A DNA stretch of 25,982 nt from an uncultured Christensenellaceae bacterium (GTDB lineage Bacteria > Bacillota > Clostridia > Christensenellales > Aristaeellaceae), in the NCBI GenBank assembly GCA_905236495.1, contig CAJOPV010000007.1, positions 1-25,982 on the forward strand, read 5' to 3'. Both the position numbers and the translations under genes were made by a program. The notes beneath the pieces were generated by a model that saw only the letters and a list, made by a program, of their open reading frames with translations, made no database searches and was not told the DNA's origin. This document shows, in pieces, positions 13,755 to 23,159 of this stretch (positions are counted from its first letter, which is position 1; each line of letters begins with the position of its first letter).

Positions 13755-15977
13755 GTGTACGCGGAAGTCATTGTGGATATCGCCGCAGAGCAAGTGGACC
13801 GCGTATTTACCTACCGGGTGCCGGAGGGGGAAACCATCCTGCCGGGCACCCGGGTTTCCGTGCCTTTTGGGCGGATGGAGAAAGAGGGCTTCGTGATCCG
13901 CCTGAAGGAAACGCCGGATTATGAGGAAAGCAGGATCAAAACCATCCTTTCGGTATTGGAGCCTTATCCCGCCGTGCTGCCGAAGCTTATGGATTTGGCT
14001 TTTGAGATCAGGGAAAGATCCCATTGCCCCCTGTCCGAGGCCCTGCGGCTGATGCTGCCCGCCGAAATGCGGGGCGGCAGAATCAAGGTAAAGACCGAGG
14101 CATGCGCCCGATTGCTGATCCCCGGGGATCGGATCGACGAGGCCGTCGCGGCCCAGAACCGAGCCCCTAAACGGCGGCTGCTCCTGACGCTTTTGTCCGA
14201 CGGGGAATGGCATCCCGTGGAGGAATTGCGGGGCATGATCCGGGACGTGCGGGAGCCGCTCCGTTATCTGGTGGATCGGGAAATGGCGGAGATCACGGAA
14301 AGGGAAGCCCTGCGCTCTCCCTACTATGGAGAAGCGGAAACGCTGCCGGACCCGGAACTGACGAACGAACAGACGGAGGCGCTGGAGGAGCTGATCCCGG
14401 CGCTGAGGAAGCCCGAAAGGCCCTTCCTGCTGCATGGCGTTACAGGCTCCGGCAAGACGGAGGTCTATATCCGTTTAGTGCGAAAAGCCCTGGAAATGGG
14501 AAAAGGGGCCATCATCCTGGTGCCGGAAATCGTTTTGACCCCGCAGATGATCCAATGGTTTCGCTCCCGCTTCGGGGATACCATGGCGGTGATGCATTCC
14601 AGGCTGTCCCCGGGAGAAAGGTTCGATGAGTGGCGGCGCATCCGATTGGGCCACGCCCGGATCGTGATAGGCGCCCGGTCCGCGGTGTTCGCGCCGGTGG
14701 AAAACCTGGGGGTCGTGATCGTGGATGAAGAGCACGAGCAGACCTACCTGTCCGATCGTTTTCCGCGCTACGACGCCCGGGAAATCGCCATATCCCGGGG
14801 AAAACGGGAGGGGGCCGTGGCGGTGCTCGCCAGCGCCACCCCCAGCATCTATTCCTACGCCATGAGCCGCCGGGGGGATTATACCCTCATCGAAATGCCC
14901 CGCCGGGTGCTGGACAGGCCTATGCCCAAGGTGCATTTGGTGGATATGCGGGAGGAGCTGCGCTTAGGGAACCACAGCATGTTTTCCGCCCTGCTCCAGA
15001 ATAAGCTTGATGACTGCATCCAAAAAGGGCAGCAGGCCATGCTGTTCATTAACCGGCGGGGCTACGCCAGCTCGGTGAACTGCCGAAAATGCGGAGAGAC
15101 CATCAAATGCTCCCGCTGCGACGTATCCATGACCTATCACAGCGTGGACCGCACGCTGCGCTGCCATTACTGTGGGGAGATCAGGCCCATGCCCAAAGCC
15201 TGCCCCTCCTGCCGGAGCCCCTATATCCGGCCCATGGGCACCGGCACCCAGAAGGTGGAGGAGGAGCTGAACAAGCGCTTTCCCGGGGCGGGGGTGATCC
15301 GCATGGATATGGATACCACCAGCGGAAAGAACGCGCATTTTGATCTGGTGAACCGCTTCCGGGCGGGTCAGGCGCAGATCCTGCTGGGCACCCAGATGAT
15401 CGCCAAGGGGCTGGATTTTCCCCAGGTGACGCTGGTGGGGGCGGTGATGGCGGACCTGACGCTGAATTTCCCCGATTACCGGGCGCCGGAGCGCACCTTC
15501 CAATTGCTTGTGCAGGTGGCGGGCCGGGCGGGCCGGGGGAACAGCCCCGGGGAAGTGGTGATCCAGACCTATCAGCCGGATCACTACGCCGTTTTAGGGG
15601 CCGCCCAGCAGGATTACCGGGCGTTTTTCAATCAGGAATTCGGGCGGCGGAAGCGGGATCTTTACCCGCCCTTCACCCTGATGGCCCGGTTCCTGTGCGA
15701 AGCCAGGGAGATGGAAAACGCCATGCAGACTGCCGAGGAAATCAAAAAAAAAGTGCTCGGTGAATTTGGCTCATCCACCCTGGGAAAGCGCATCCTGTTC
15801 ATCCGTTCGGACGAGGCGCCCATCAGCCGCATCCAGGACAGGGCCCGGGCCCACGTGCTGATGAAGCTTCTGAATCACCCGGATACGGAAAAGCTGCTGC
15901 AAAGGTTTCAGGAGATGGCGGGGGAAAGCTACCCTGCGAAGGTTTTATTGGAAATCAATCCGGCGTCGCTGGCATAG
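13755..15977 (+). CDS. priA: Primosomal protein N' (replication restart helicase PriA)
   Basis: PriA recognises stalled fork structures and reloads the replicative helicase through the primosome. The GTG start follows TAAGGAGG. The 740-residue protein shows the N-terminal DNA-binding region, Walker A GVTGSGKT at 228-235, DEEH at 324-327, a zinc-binding insert with eight cysteines (443, 446, 452, 455, 470, 473, 483, 486), and the helicase C-terminal part with GTQMIAKGLDFP and QVAGRAGRG. All key residues are intact. An uninterrupted run of nine A (15744-15752) encodes Lys664-666, which stands out in this GC-rich gene. The gene is followed after nine bases by def. Confidence 0.96.
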   Translation: MYAEVIVDIAAEQVDRVFTYRVPEGETILPGTRVSVPFGRMEKEGFVIRLKETPDYEESRIKTILSVLEPYPAVLPKLMDLAFEIRERSHCPLSEALRLMLPAEMRGGRIKVKTEACARLLIPGDRIDEAVAAQNRAPKRRLLLTLLSDGEWHPVEELRGMIRDVREPLRYLVDREMAEITEREALRSPYYGEAETLPDPELTNEQTEALEELIPALRKPERPFLLHGVTGSGKTEVYIRLVRKALEMGKGAIILVPEIVLTPQMIQWFRSRFGDTMAVMHSRLSPGERFDEWRRIRLGHARIVIGARSAVFAPVENLGVVIVDEEHEQTYLSDRFPRYDAREIAISRGKREGAVAVLASATPSIYSYAMSRRGDYTLIEMPRRVLDRPMPKVHLVDMREELRLGNHSMFSALLQNKLDDCIQKGQQAMLFINRRGYASSVNCRKCGETIKCSRCDVSMTYHSVDRTLRCHYCGEIRPMPKACPSCRSPYIRPMGTGTQKVEEELNKRFPGAGVIRMDMDTTSGKNAHFDLVNRFRAGQAQILLGTQMIAKGLDFPQVTLVGAVMADLTLNFPDYRAPERTFQLLVQVAGRAGRGNSPGEVVIQTYQPDHYAVLGAAQQDYRAFFNQEFGRRKRDLYPPFTLMARFLCEAREMENAMQTAEEIKKKVLGEFGSSTLGKRILFIRSDEAPISRIQDRARAHVLMKLLNHPDTEKLLQRFQEMAGESYPAKVLLEINPASLA

Positions 15978-15986
15978 GAGGAGCAA

Positions 15987-16457
15987 ATGGTTAGGAAAAT
16001 ATTGGAGCTGGGGGACGAGACCCTGCGGAAAACCAGCAAGCCCATGCAGAAATTCGATCTTCGGCTGTGGCTTTTGCTTCGGGATATGGCGGATACCATG
16101 TATAACGCCGAGGGCGTAGGCCTGGCGGCCCCACAGGTGGGCATTCTGCGCCGGGTGGTGGTGATCGACGTGCAGGACGAGCACGGCCTCATCGAGCTCG
16201 TCAACCCGGAGATCATTTCCGCCGAAGGGGAACAGGCCGGGTCCGAAGGGTGCCTCAGCGTGCCGGGACGGCGGGGCTACGTGGTGCGGCCCAACAAGGT
16301 CACCGTCCGGGCCCAGGACCGCAAGGGCAAGCGTTTTGAACTCACCGGCGAGGGGCTGCTGGCCCGGGCCCTGTGCCACGAGATCGACCATCTGGACGGC
16401 ATCATGTATGTAGATAAGATGGATCACGAAATCTTTGACGACGGGGAGGAGAACTGA
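15987..16457 (+). CDS. def: Peptide deformylase
   Basis: Def removes the formyl group from the initiator methionine of new proteins. The 156-residue enzyme has all three active-site motifs: GVGLAAPQ (43-50), EGCLS (87-91, metal ligand C89) and HEIDH (131-135, metal ligands H131 and H135 with catalytic E132). GGAGGAG precedes the ATG. The stop codon overlaps the fmt start by one base (TGATG), pairing the enzyme that removes the formyl group with the one that adds it, a conserved bacterial arrangement. Confidence 0.97.
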   Translation: MVRKILELGDETLRKTSKPMQKFDLRLWLLLRDMADTMYNAEGVGLAAPQVGILRRVVVIDVQDEHGLIELVNPEIISAEGEQAGSEGCLSVPGRRGYVVRPNKVTVRAQDRKGKRFELTGEGLLARALCHEIDHLDGIMYVDKMDHEIFDDGEEN

Positions 16458-17404
16458 TGCGGGTCGTCTTTTTGGGTACGCCGGCCTTCGGGGTGCCTTC
16501 CCTTCAGGCGCTGGTGCGTGAAGGGCATCAGGTGGCGGGGGTATTCACCCAGCCGGACAGGCCCAAGGGCCGGGGCAATAAAACGGTAAAAAGCCCGGTG
16601 AAGGAATGCGCGGAAGCCCTGGGCATTCCCGTGTTTCAGCCGGTGAAGATTCGGCTGGACGGGGTGGAGGCCCTGAAAGCCCTGGAACCCGATCTGTGCG
16701 TCACAGCGGCCTTCGGGCAGATTTTATCCCAGGAGATCCTGGATATTCCCCGTATCGGCACGGTGAACGTGCATTCCTCGCTGCTTCCCAAATACCGGGG
16801 CTCCGCGCCGGTGAACTGGGCTATCATCCAGGGGGAAACAAGAACCGGCGTCACCACCATGATGACGGATCGGGGTTTGGATACAGGGGATATCCTGCTG
16901 CAAAGGGAAATGGATATCCTGCCCGGTGAAACGGCGGAGGAATTAACGAATCGGATGGCTCCAGCCGGGGCGGAGCTGCTTATCGAGACCCTGCGCCGCT
17001 TGGAAGCGGGGGATTGCCCCCGCAGAAAACAGAATGAAGCGGAAGCCAGCTATTTCCCCATGCTGAAAAAGGAAATGGCGGAGATCGACTGGCGCATGCC
17101 GGCGGATCAGATCCTCTGCCGGGTGCGGGGCCTGGCCCCCTGGCCCGGCACTACCCTCTCCTGGGGGGAAAATGAAATCATCAAGGTGCTGAAGGCCGAA
17201 AAAGCCGAAGGCAGCGGAGAAGCGGGAACGATCCTCAAAGCGGACGGGAAAGCGGGCCTGGTGATCGCGGCGGGAAAAGACGCGGTGCGGGTGACGGTTT
17301 TGCAGTCTCCCGGCGGCAAAGCCATGAACGCGGCGGATTACCTGCGGGGCCATCCCATCGCCTATACCCGCTGCAGCCTGACAAAGGAGCAGACCCATGA
17401 GTGA
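16457..17404 (+). CDS. fmt: Methionyl-tRNA formyltransferase
   Basis: Fmt transfers a formyl group from 10-formyl-tetrahydrofolate to methionyl-tRNA used in initiation. The 315-residue length is normal. The N-terminal Rossmann-like formyltransferase domain starts FLGTPAFGVPSLQALV and carries the catalytic residues N104, H106 and D142, seen in NVHSSLLPKYRG and RGLDTGD. The C-terminal tRNA-binding OB-type domain begins near residue 205. Its start shares a base with the def stop, and its last eight bases overlap the start of rsmB. Confidence 0.97.
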   Translation: MRVVFLGTPAFGVPSLQALVREGHQVAGVFTQPDRPKGRGNKTVKSPVKECAEALGIPVFQPVKIRLDGVEALKALEPDLCVTAAFGQILSQEILDIPRIGTVNVHSSLLPKYRGSAPVNWAIIQGETRTGVTTMMTDRGLDTGDILLQREMDILPGETAEELTNRMAPAGAELLIETLRRLEAGDCPRRKQNEAEASYFPMLKKEMAEIDWRMPADQILCRVRGLAPWPGTTLSWGENEIIKVLKAEKAEGSGEAGTILKADGKAGLVIAAGKDAVRVTVLQSPGGKAMNAADYLRGHPIAYTRCSLTKEQTHE

Positions 17405-18836
17405 AAACAAACCCCGGGGCAGCGGCTGCAGGCAGGGCGCCAAGACGTTTTCCCGAACCGGGGCCAAGCCCTGCGGAAAGCCTGCGCCAAAGCGGAGCAA
17501 TGAGACCGCCTCCCAGAGCCGGAAGGTGGCCCTGGAAATCTTTCAGGACGTGGTGCGCAAGGACGCTTACGCCGCCCTGTCCCTGGACGAACGGATGAAG
17601 AACGCCGATCTTTCCCAATTGGACAAGCGCTTGTGCGCCAGCATCGTGTATCGCACCATTGAAAACCTGATCCGCATTGATTACGCCTTGAGCTTTTTCT
17701 TAAAGGACGCGGAGGGGCTGGAGCCCACGGTGCGGGATATCCTGCGCTTAAGCGCCTGCCAGCTTTTATTCCACGAACGCATCCCGGCAAACGCGGTGGT
17801 GGATGAGGCGGTGAAGCTGACCCGTCAGATGGGCCTGGAGGGCTTAACGGGCCTTACCAACGCGGTGCTGCGATCCATGGTGCGGGGGAAGGATGAAATA
17901 AAATGGCCCGGCAGGGAGCAGGGGGTCAAATACCTGTCGGTGCTGTATTCCGTGCCGGAATGGCTGGCGAAGAAGCTGACGGAGGCCTATGGGCCGGAGG
18001 AAGCGGAAAAGATTTGCGCCTATCGGAACGAAAACCATTACACGGTGATCCGCCCCAACCTGGCGGAATATTCCGACGAAGCCTTTGAAGCGCTGCTGCA
18101 AAAGAAGGTATGGCAGGTGGAGAAGGGGGCGGTTCCCCACGCTTTCCGGGTGCGGCAGGCTGCCGAGATCGCCCGGGATCACGATTATCTGGCAGGCCAT
18201 TTCTCTATACAGGGAGAAAGCAGCATGCTGGCAGCCCAGGCGGTGAACGTGAAGCGGGGCATGCAGGTGCTGGATTGCTGCGCCGCGCCTGGGGGAAAAA
18301 CGGCCTATTTAGCGGAAAGCATGAACGGCACGGGCCGGGTGTATGCCTGGGACGTGCACGAGCATCGGGTGACGCTGATAAGGGCCATGGCAAAGCGGCT
18401 GCGGCTTGAAAACGTGCGGCCGATCCTGCGGGATGCCGCGGTCTTAAAGGAAGATTTGATCGGCACCATGGACGCGGTGCTGCTGGACGCGCCCTGCTCC
18501 GGCTTGGGGGTCATGGATAATAAGCCGGATATCAAGTACCGGGCCACCCCGGAATCGGTAAGCGAGCTAACGATATTGCAGGGAAAGCTGCTGGATACCT
18601 GCTGCCAGTATGTGAAGCGGGGCGGCGCACTGGTTTATTCCACGTGCAGCGTCCTGCCGGAGGAAAACGGGGAGCAGATCGGGGCGTTTTTGAGCCGACA
18701 CCCCGAATTCCGGCTGGATACGCCGAACATCGACGAAAAATTCAGGCAGTATCAGGCAGAAACGGGGCTGCAGCTATTGCCCCATCGGGACGACGTGGAA
18801 GGGTTCTTTATTGCGCGAATGATCAAAGCGGAGTAA
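17397..18836 (+). CDS. rsmB: 16S rRNA (cytosine-967-C5)-methyltransferase RsmB
   Basis: RsmB methylates C5 of cytosine 967 (E. coli numbering) in 16S rRNA with S-adenosylmethionine. The 479-residue protein has an N-terminal NusB-like RNA-binding domain (about 42-170) and a C-terminal methyltransferase with VLDCCAAPGGKT, PCSGLG (C367) and STCS (nucleophile C417). Before the NusB domain lies an extra basic, Gly/Lys-rich tail of about 40 residues containing two cysteines. The start is well supported (AAAGGAG, seven-base spacer, eight-base overlap with fmt), so the tail seems real. The gene sits seven bases before rlmN, joining two rRNA methyltransferases. Confidence 0.95.
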   Translation: MSENKPRGSGCRQGAKTFSRTGAKPCGKPAPKRSNETASQSRKVALEIFQDVVRKDAYAALSLDERMKNADLSQLDKRLCASIVYRTIENLIRIDYALSFFLKDAEGLEPTVRDILRLSACQLLFHERIPANAVVDEAVKLTRQMGLEGLTGLTNAVLRSMVRGKDEIKWPGREQGVKYLSVLYSVPEWLAKKLTEAYGPEEAEKICAYRNENHYTVIRPNLAEYSDEAFEALLQKKVWQVEKGAVPHAFRVRQAAEIARDHDYLAGHFSIQGESSMLAAQAVNVKRGMQVLDCCAAPGGKTAYLAESMNGTGRVYAWDVHEHRVTLIRAMAKRLRLENVRPILRDAAVLKEDLIGTMDAVLLDAPCSGLGVMDNKPDIKYRATPESVSELTILQGKLLDTCCQYVKRGGALVYSTCSVLPEENGEQIGAFLSRHPEFRLDTPNIDEKFRQYQAETGLQLLPHRDDVEGFFIARMIKAE

Positions 18837-18842
18837 CGAAAG

Positions 18843-19877
18843 ATGCGGGAATGGATGGGCATGTACCCGGAGGAGCTGAAACAGGCGCTGACCCAGCTGG
18901 GCGAAAAGCCCTTTCGGGCGGGGCAATTGTTTCAGTGGCTGCAAAAGGGCGCGTCCTTCGATGAAATGACAAATCTTTCCAAGGATCTGCGGGAAAAGCT
19001 GAAGACGGAGGGCATTGACCGGCCCGTGACTGTGCGGGAGGAAAGAATATCGACAATCGACGGCACCCGGAAATTCCTCTTTTCTTTGCGGGACGGCAAC
19101 TGCGTGGAAGGGGTGCTGATGCGGTATCATTACGGGGCCACGCTGTGCGTATCCACGCAGGTGGGCTGCCGGATGGGGTGCCGCTTCTGCGCAAGCACGC
19201 TGGATGGGTGCGTTCGGAATCTGACCGCCGGGGAAATGCTGGGGCAGGTGCAGTGCGCGAACCGGGCGCTGGGGGATGAACGGGTGCACAACATCGTGCT
19301 CATGGGCAGCGGAGAGCCGCTGGATAACTACGAAAACGTGGTGCGCTTCTTACGCCTGGTTTCCCATGAAGAGGGGCTGAACATCGGCCTTCGCCACATT
19401 TCCTTAAGCACCTGCGGCCTGGCGCCGAAAATTCGGCAGTTTGCAGAAGAAGGCCTGCCTGTCACGCTGTCCCTGTCCCTCCATGCGCCTACGGACGAGA
19501 TCCGAAAAACCATCATGCCTATCGCCAATCGCTATTCCATCCAGGAAACGCTGGATGCCTGCAAGTATTATCTGAAAAAGACGGGCCGGCGCATCGTGAT
19601 CGAATACGCGCTGATCGACGGGGTGAACGCGGGCATGGCCCAGGCCAATCAACTGGCGGACCTTTTGCGGGGCATGCAGTGCCACGTCAATGTGATCCCG
19701 CTGAACACGGTCAAGGAACGGAAGCTGAACGGGGTCACGGAGAACCAGGTAAAGGAGTTTTTATCGACGCTGGAAAAGCGGCATATTTCCGCCACCCGGC
19801 GTCGTGAAATGGGCGACGATATCGAGGGCGCCTGTGGACAGCTAAGGAAAAAAGCGATGCAGGAGGATCGGGCATGA
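18843..19877 (+). CDS. rlmN: Dual-specificity RNA methyltransferase RlmN
   Basis: RlmN is a radical SAM enzyme that methylates C2 of adenosine 2503 in 23S rRNA and of adenosine 37 in some tRNAs. The 344-residue protein has the FeS motif CxxxCxxC at C109, C113 and C116, the downstream MGSGEPLDNY and GLRHISLSTCG segments, and the C-terminal cysteine C331 that forms the methylene-bearing intermediate in the family. Nothing suggests the resistance enzyme Cfr, which methylates C8; the context is the standard rlmN place. The stop overlaps prpC by four bases (ATGA). Confidence 0.95.
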   Translation: MREWMGMYPEELKQALTQLGEKPFRAGQLFQWLQKGASFDEMTNLSKDLREKLKTEGIDRPVTVREERISTIDGTRKFLFSLRDGNCVEGVLMRYHYGATLCVSTQVGCRMGCRFCASTLDGCVRNLTAGEMLGQVQCANRALGDERVHNIVLMGSGEPLDNYENVVRFLRLVSHEEGLNIGLRHISLSTCGLAPKIRQFAEEGLPVTLSLSLHAPTDEIRKTIMPIANRYSIQETLDACKYYLKKTGRRIVIEYALIDGVNAGMAQANQLADLLRGMQCHVNVIPLNTVKERKLNGVTENQVKEFLSTLEKRHISATRRREMGDDIEGACGQLRKKAMQEDRA

Positions 19878-20581
19878 AAGCGGTATCCAGAACGCATATC
19901 GGCAACGTGAGAAAATCCAACCAGGACGCGCTGATCCTGCTGCCCGGGGCTTATGACCTCTACGGCGTGGCGGACGGCATGGGAGGCCATAAGGCCGGGG
20001 ACGTAGCCAGCCGCATGGCGGTGGAAAAGCTGAAAGAAATGCTGGGGGATCAAAAACCCTCGGAAGAGCTGCTCCGCGCCGCCATCGAGGAGGCCAACCG
20101 CAGCATCTTTGAAACCCAGAAAACCAGCGAGGATTTTACCGGCATGGGCACCACCGTCACCGTGATCTGGGAGGATAAGCGCCGCATGCTGCTGGGCCAC
20201 GTGGGGGACAGCCGGGCTTACCGGGTGCGAAATGGCAAAATCGAGCAGGTGAGCCAGGATCATTCCATGGTGGCGGAGCTGGTGCGGGACGGCCTCATCA
20301 CCCCGGAGGAAGCGCTGGTGCATCCTTACCGCAACATCATCACCCGGGCTTTGGGCGCTGATGAAACGGTGAATGTGGATATCCTGACGCTGAACAAGCG
20401 GAAGGGGGATAAATTCCTTCTCTGCTCCGACGGCCTGTCCGAATACGTGCGGGACAATGAAATGCTGGATATCCTGCTGCGCATGCCCATGAACGAGGCG
20501 GCGGACGAGCTTTTATCCATGGCCCTGGAGGGGGGCGGGCACGATAACATTTCCCTGGTGATCGCGGAGGTAGGCGCATGA
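19874..20581 (+). CDS. prpC: PP2C-family serine/threonine phosphatase PrpC/Stp
   Basis: PrpC removes phosphate from proteins phosphorylated by the partner kinase PrkC, in the cytoplasm. The 235-residue protein is a bare PP2C domain: RKSNQDA with D18, GVADGMGGHKAGD with D34 and G35 for the two metal ions, GHVGDSRAYR, LCSDGLSEYV and GGHDNISLVI near the C-terminus. It overlaps both neighbours by four bases, rlmN before and prkC after, so kinase and phosphatase are made together. Confidence 0.96.
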   Translation: MKAVSRTHIGNVRKSNQDALILLPGAYDLYGVADGMGGHKAGDVASRMAVEKLKEMLGDQKPSEELLRAAIEEANRSIFETQKTSEDFTGMGTTVTVIWEDKRRMLLGHVGDSRAYRVRNGKIEQVSQDHSMVAELVRDGLITPEEALVHPYRNIITRALGADETVNVDILTLNKRKGDKFLLCSDGLSEYVRDNEMLDILLRMPMNEAADELLSMALEGGGHDNISLVIAEVGA

Positions 20582-22275
20582 TCGGAAAAGTGCTGGACAA
20601 CCGCTACGAGCTTGTGGAATTCGTGGGCAAGGGCGGCATGGCCCTGGTCTATCGCGCCATCGACCGGCGGACGGGGCATTCCGTGGCGGTCAAGATCCTG
20701 CGGCCTGAATTCAATCAGGACGCGGAATTTTTGAGCCGCTTTGAGCGGGAGGCCATGACCGCCAGCAAAATGAGCCACCACAATATCGTGAACCTCCTGG
20801 ACGTGGGCCAGGAAGGGGACATGCGCTACCTCATCATGGAGTACGTCAGCGGCAGGACGCTCAAGGACGTGATCCAGCAAAAGGGCGCTTTGCCCGCCGC
20901 GCTTTCGGCTCAAATCGCCATCCGCATCCTTTCGGCCCTGCAGCACGCCCATAAAAACGGCATCATTCACCGGGATATCAAGCCCCAGAATATCCTGGTG
21001 GATTCGGAAGGGCACGTGAAGGTATCCGATTTCGGCATCGCCAGGGTGGCGGGGGCCAACACCATCACCACCGACGACAGCGTGATGGGCTCGGTCTATT
21101 ATTTCTCCCCGGAGCAGGCCAGCGGCAAAAACGTCACCTACGCCAGCGACCTGTACAGCGTGGGCGTGGTGCTGTATGAAATGCTGACGGGCATCCCGCC
21201 CTTCGACGGGGAAACCCCGGTGGCGGTGGCGATGCAGCATTTGAACGGCAAGGCCAGACCCATCGGCGATATCAAGCCGGAAACACCTCCCGCCATTGTG
21301 CGGGTGGTGGAAAAGGCCATGGAGAAAAAGCCGGAGGCCCGCTATCAAAGCGCCATGGAAATGGCCCAGGATCTGCAGCGCGCTTTGCAGGAGCCGGAAG
21401 GGGAATGGATGGGCGGCAAGGAATCAGAGCAGCCCATTACCTCCCTTGCCCAGCAGCGCTCCGCCGCCGTCACCGGGCGGCAGCCGAGGGTAAATACCAA
21501 AATCAATTGGAAAATGTGGCTGGGGGCCGGTGCGCTGATCCTGGTGGTGCTGCTGGCGCTGGTGATCGGCGGGCTGCGCATTTACGATACGGTGGTGAAC
21601 GCTACCGAAGCGCCCTACTGCCTGGATGAAACGGAGGCCGACGCCTTGAAGCTCATCACCCGGGCGGGGCTGGTATCCGATATCATCCGGGTTTCCGATC
21701 CGGCGGCGCCGGCGGGCACGGTCATCATGCAGTCCCCGGAATACGGCACCGCCATGCGGAAAAATGAAACGGTGTGCCTGACGATTTCCACCGGCCCGGA
21801 GGAGCAGGAAATCCCCTCCGTGGTTGGAAAATCGGTGGAGGAGGCCAGGAGCGATCTGGAACGCAGCGGCTTTACCCTCCTGGCCCTGCCGGACAGGAAG
21901 CTGTCCTCTCAGCCCTGGGATACGGTGCTTCGCCAGATCCCGGAGGCGGGGGAAACCATGCCCAGCGGCAGCGTGGTGCAGGTGGTTTTAAGCGGCGACA
22001 GCGTGACGCTGCCCGATCTGGTGGGCAGGCCTCAGGAGGAAGCCATGCTGCTGATCCAGCAATTGAATTTGACCCTGCAGCCCCCCATTACCCTGATCCA
22101 GGTCAGCGATGAAGCGCTGTATGACCTGGTGGCGGCCCAGCGGTATTCCGACGGGAACGGGCAGCTGTATTCCCCCGGCGATCAGGCCATGCGGCAGACC
22201 AAGGTAGATCTGGCGGTCTATGCGTCGGCGGAGACGGTGCAGGCCCTGTCCCATACGGAGGACGCGAACCCATGA
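20578..22275 (+). CDS. prkC: Membrane serine/threonine kinase with PASTA repeats, PrkC/PknB type
   Basis: This kinase senses cell-wall fragments or lipid II outside and phosphorylates cytoplasmic proteins involved in wall metabolism, translation and dormancy. The 565-residue chain has a Hanks-type kinase domain (about 10-270) with GKGGMALVY at 17-25, lysine K39, HRDIKPQN with catalytic D133, and D151-F152-G153; a juxtamembrane linker; one membrane helix (about 315-337); and an outer part with three PASTA repeats (about 345-405, 407-475, 476-550). GGAGG stands seven bases before the ATG. RsgA, encoded next, is a known PrkC-type substrate in Bacillus and Staphylococcus; whether it is here is not shown. 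Confidence 0.96.
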   Translation: MIGKVLDNRYELVEFVGKGGMALVYRAIDRRTGHSVAVKILRPEFNQDAEFLSRFEREAMTASKMSHHNIVNLLDVGQEGDMRYLIMEYVSGRTLKDVIQQKGALPAALSAQIAIRILSALQHAHKNGIIHRDIKPQNILVDSEGHVKVSDFGIARVAGANTITTDDSVMGSVYYFSPEQASGKNVTYASDLYSVGVVLYEMLTGIPPFDGETPVAVAMQHLNGKARPIGDIKPETPPAIVRVVEKAMEKKPEARYQSAMEMAQDLQRALQEPEGEWMGGKESEQPITSLAQQRSAAVTGRQPRVNTKINWKMWLGAGALILVVLLALVIGGLRIYDTVVNATEAPYCLDETEADALKLITRAGLVSDIIRVSDPAAPAGTVIMQSPEYGTAMRKNETVCLTISTGPEEQEIPSVVGKSVEEARSDLERSGFTLLALPDRKLSSQPWDTVLRQIPEAGETMPSGSVVQVVLSGDSVTLPDLVGRPQEEAMLLIQQLNLTLQPPITLIQVSDEALYDLVAAQRYSDGNGQLYSPGDQAMRQTKVDLAVYASAETVQALSHTEDANP

Positions 22276-23159
22276 GGGAAGGCACCATCGTGCGGGGCCG
22301 GGGCGGGTTTTACACCGTTCGGGAGGACGGGGGAGACGAATTTGTGCTGCGGGCCAAGAAGAAATTCCGCCGCCTGGGCATGAGCCCCCTGGTGGGGGAC
22401 CGCATCCTGTTTACCCCCGGAGAAAAAGAAGACGAGGACGGCTGGGTGGAGGAGATCTTGCCCAGGCGCAGCCAATGCCTGCGCCCTCCCGTAGCCAACG
22501 TGACGCTGCTGTGCATCGTGATTTCCCCCAGCCCCGCGCCGGATTGGCTGCTGGTGGATAAGCTGCTGATCTTCGCCCGGAAGCAGGAGCTGAGGCCCCT
22601 CCTGATCCTCAATAAGCTGGATCTGCCCGGGGCGGAGGATATCCTCGCCGAAGCCCGGGAAGCTTACCGCGGAGCAGAGGCGGAGCTATTGACCGTCAGC
22701 GCCCTGGACGCGGAGGGGCTCAATCCCCTTCGGCATCGGCTTCAGGGGGAAACCTGCTGCTTTTCCGGGCAGTCCGGGGTGGGGAAATCCACGCTGCTCA
22801 ACGCCCTGTTTGGCCTGAACCAGGAAACGGGGGATATCAGCCGGAAGATCCAGCGGGGGAAAAACACCACCCGCCACGCGGAGCTGTTCACCTTCGGGGA
22901 TATCCAGGTCATCGATACGCCGGGGTTCAGTTTGCTTGAAATGGACGAGGTATTCGACCCCGTGCTGCTCAAGGATTATTACCCGGAATTTGCGCCTTAT
23001 CTGGGCAGCTGCCGCTTTTCTCCCTGCTATCACGGCAGAGAGCCGGGCTGCGCCGTGACGGCGGCGGCGAAGGATGGGAAGATCGACGAAAAGCGGCTTG
23101 CGCGCTACCGTCAGCTACTGGAGGACTGCCGACAGGCTTGGAGGGAGAGGTATGATTGA
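22272..23159 (+). CDS. rsgA: Small ribosomal subunit biogenesis GTPase RsgA
   Basis: RsgA (CpgA/YjeQ) is a GTPase with permuted motifs that checks late 30S maturation. The 295-residue protein has the N-terminal OB domain (about 1-65), G4 as NKLD in LILNKLDLPG, G5 in VSA, then G1 GQSGVGKS (166-173), G3 in DTPG, and a zinc site C247, C252, H254 and C260 in the C-terminal domain. The order G4-G5-G1-G3 is the hallmark of the family. It overlaps prkC by four bases and rpe by eight. Confidence 0.97.
   Translation: MREGTIVRGRGGFYTVREDGGDEFVLRAKKKFRRLGMSPLVGDRILFTPGEKEDEDGWVEEILPRRSQCLRPPVANVTLLCIVISPSPAPDWLLVDKLLIFARKQELRPLLILNKLDLPGAEDILAEAREAYRGAEAELLTVSALDAEGLNPLRHRLQGETCCFSGQSGVGKSTLLNALFGLNQETGDISRKIQRGKNTTRHAELFTFGDIQVIDTPGFSLLEMDEVFDPVLLKDYYPEFAPYLGSCRFSPCYHGREPGCAVTAAAKDGKIDEKRLARYRQLLEDCRQAWRERYD

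Noticed and set aside
11598..14435. 945-codon open frame on the minus strand
   Set aside because: It lies wholly antisense to gmk, rpoZ, coaBC and part of priA, all with intact family motifs. Its translation is rich in His, Gln, Gly and Arg with no recognisable domain, as expected when a GC-rich gene with biased third positions is read backwards.
18843..19877. Cfr-type resistance enzyme
   Set aside because: Sequence signature and the conserved rsmB-rlmN-prpC order fit RlmN.
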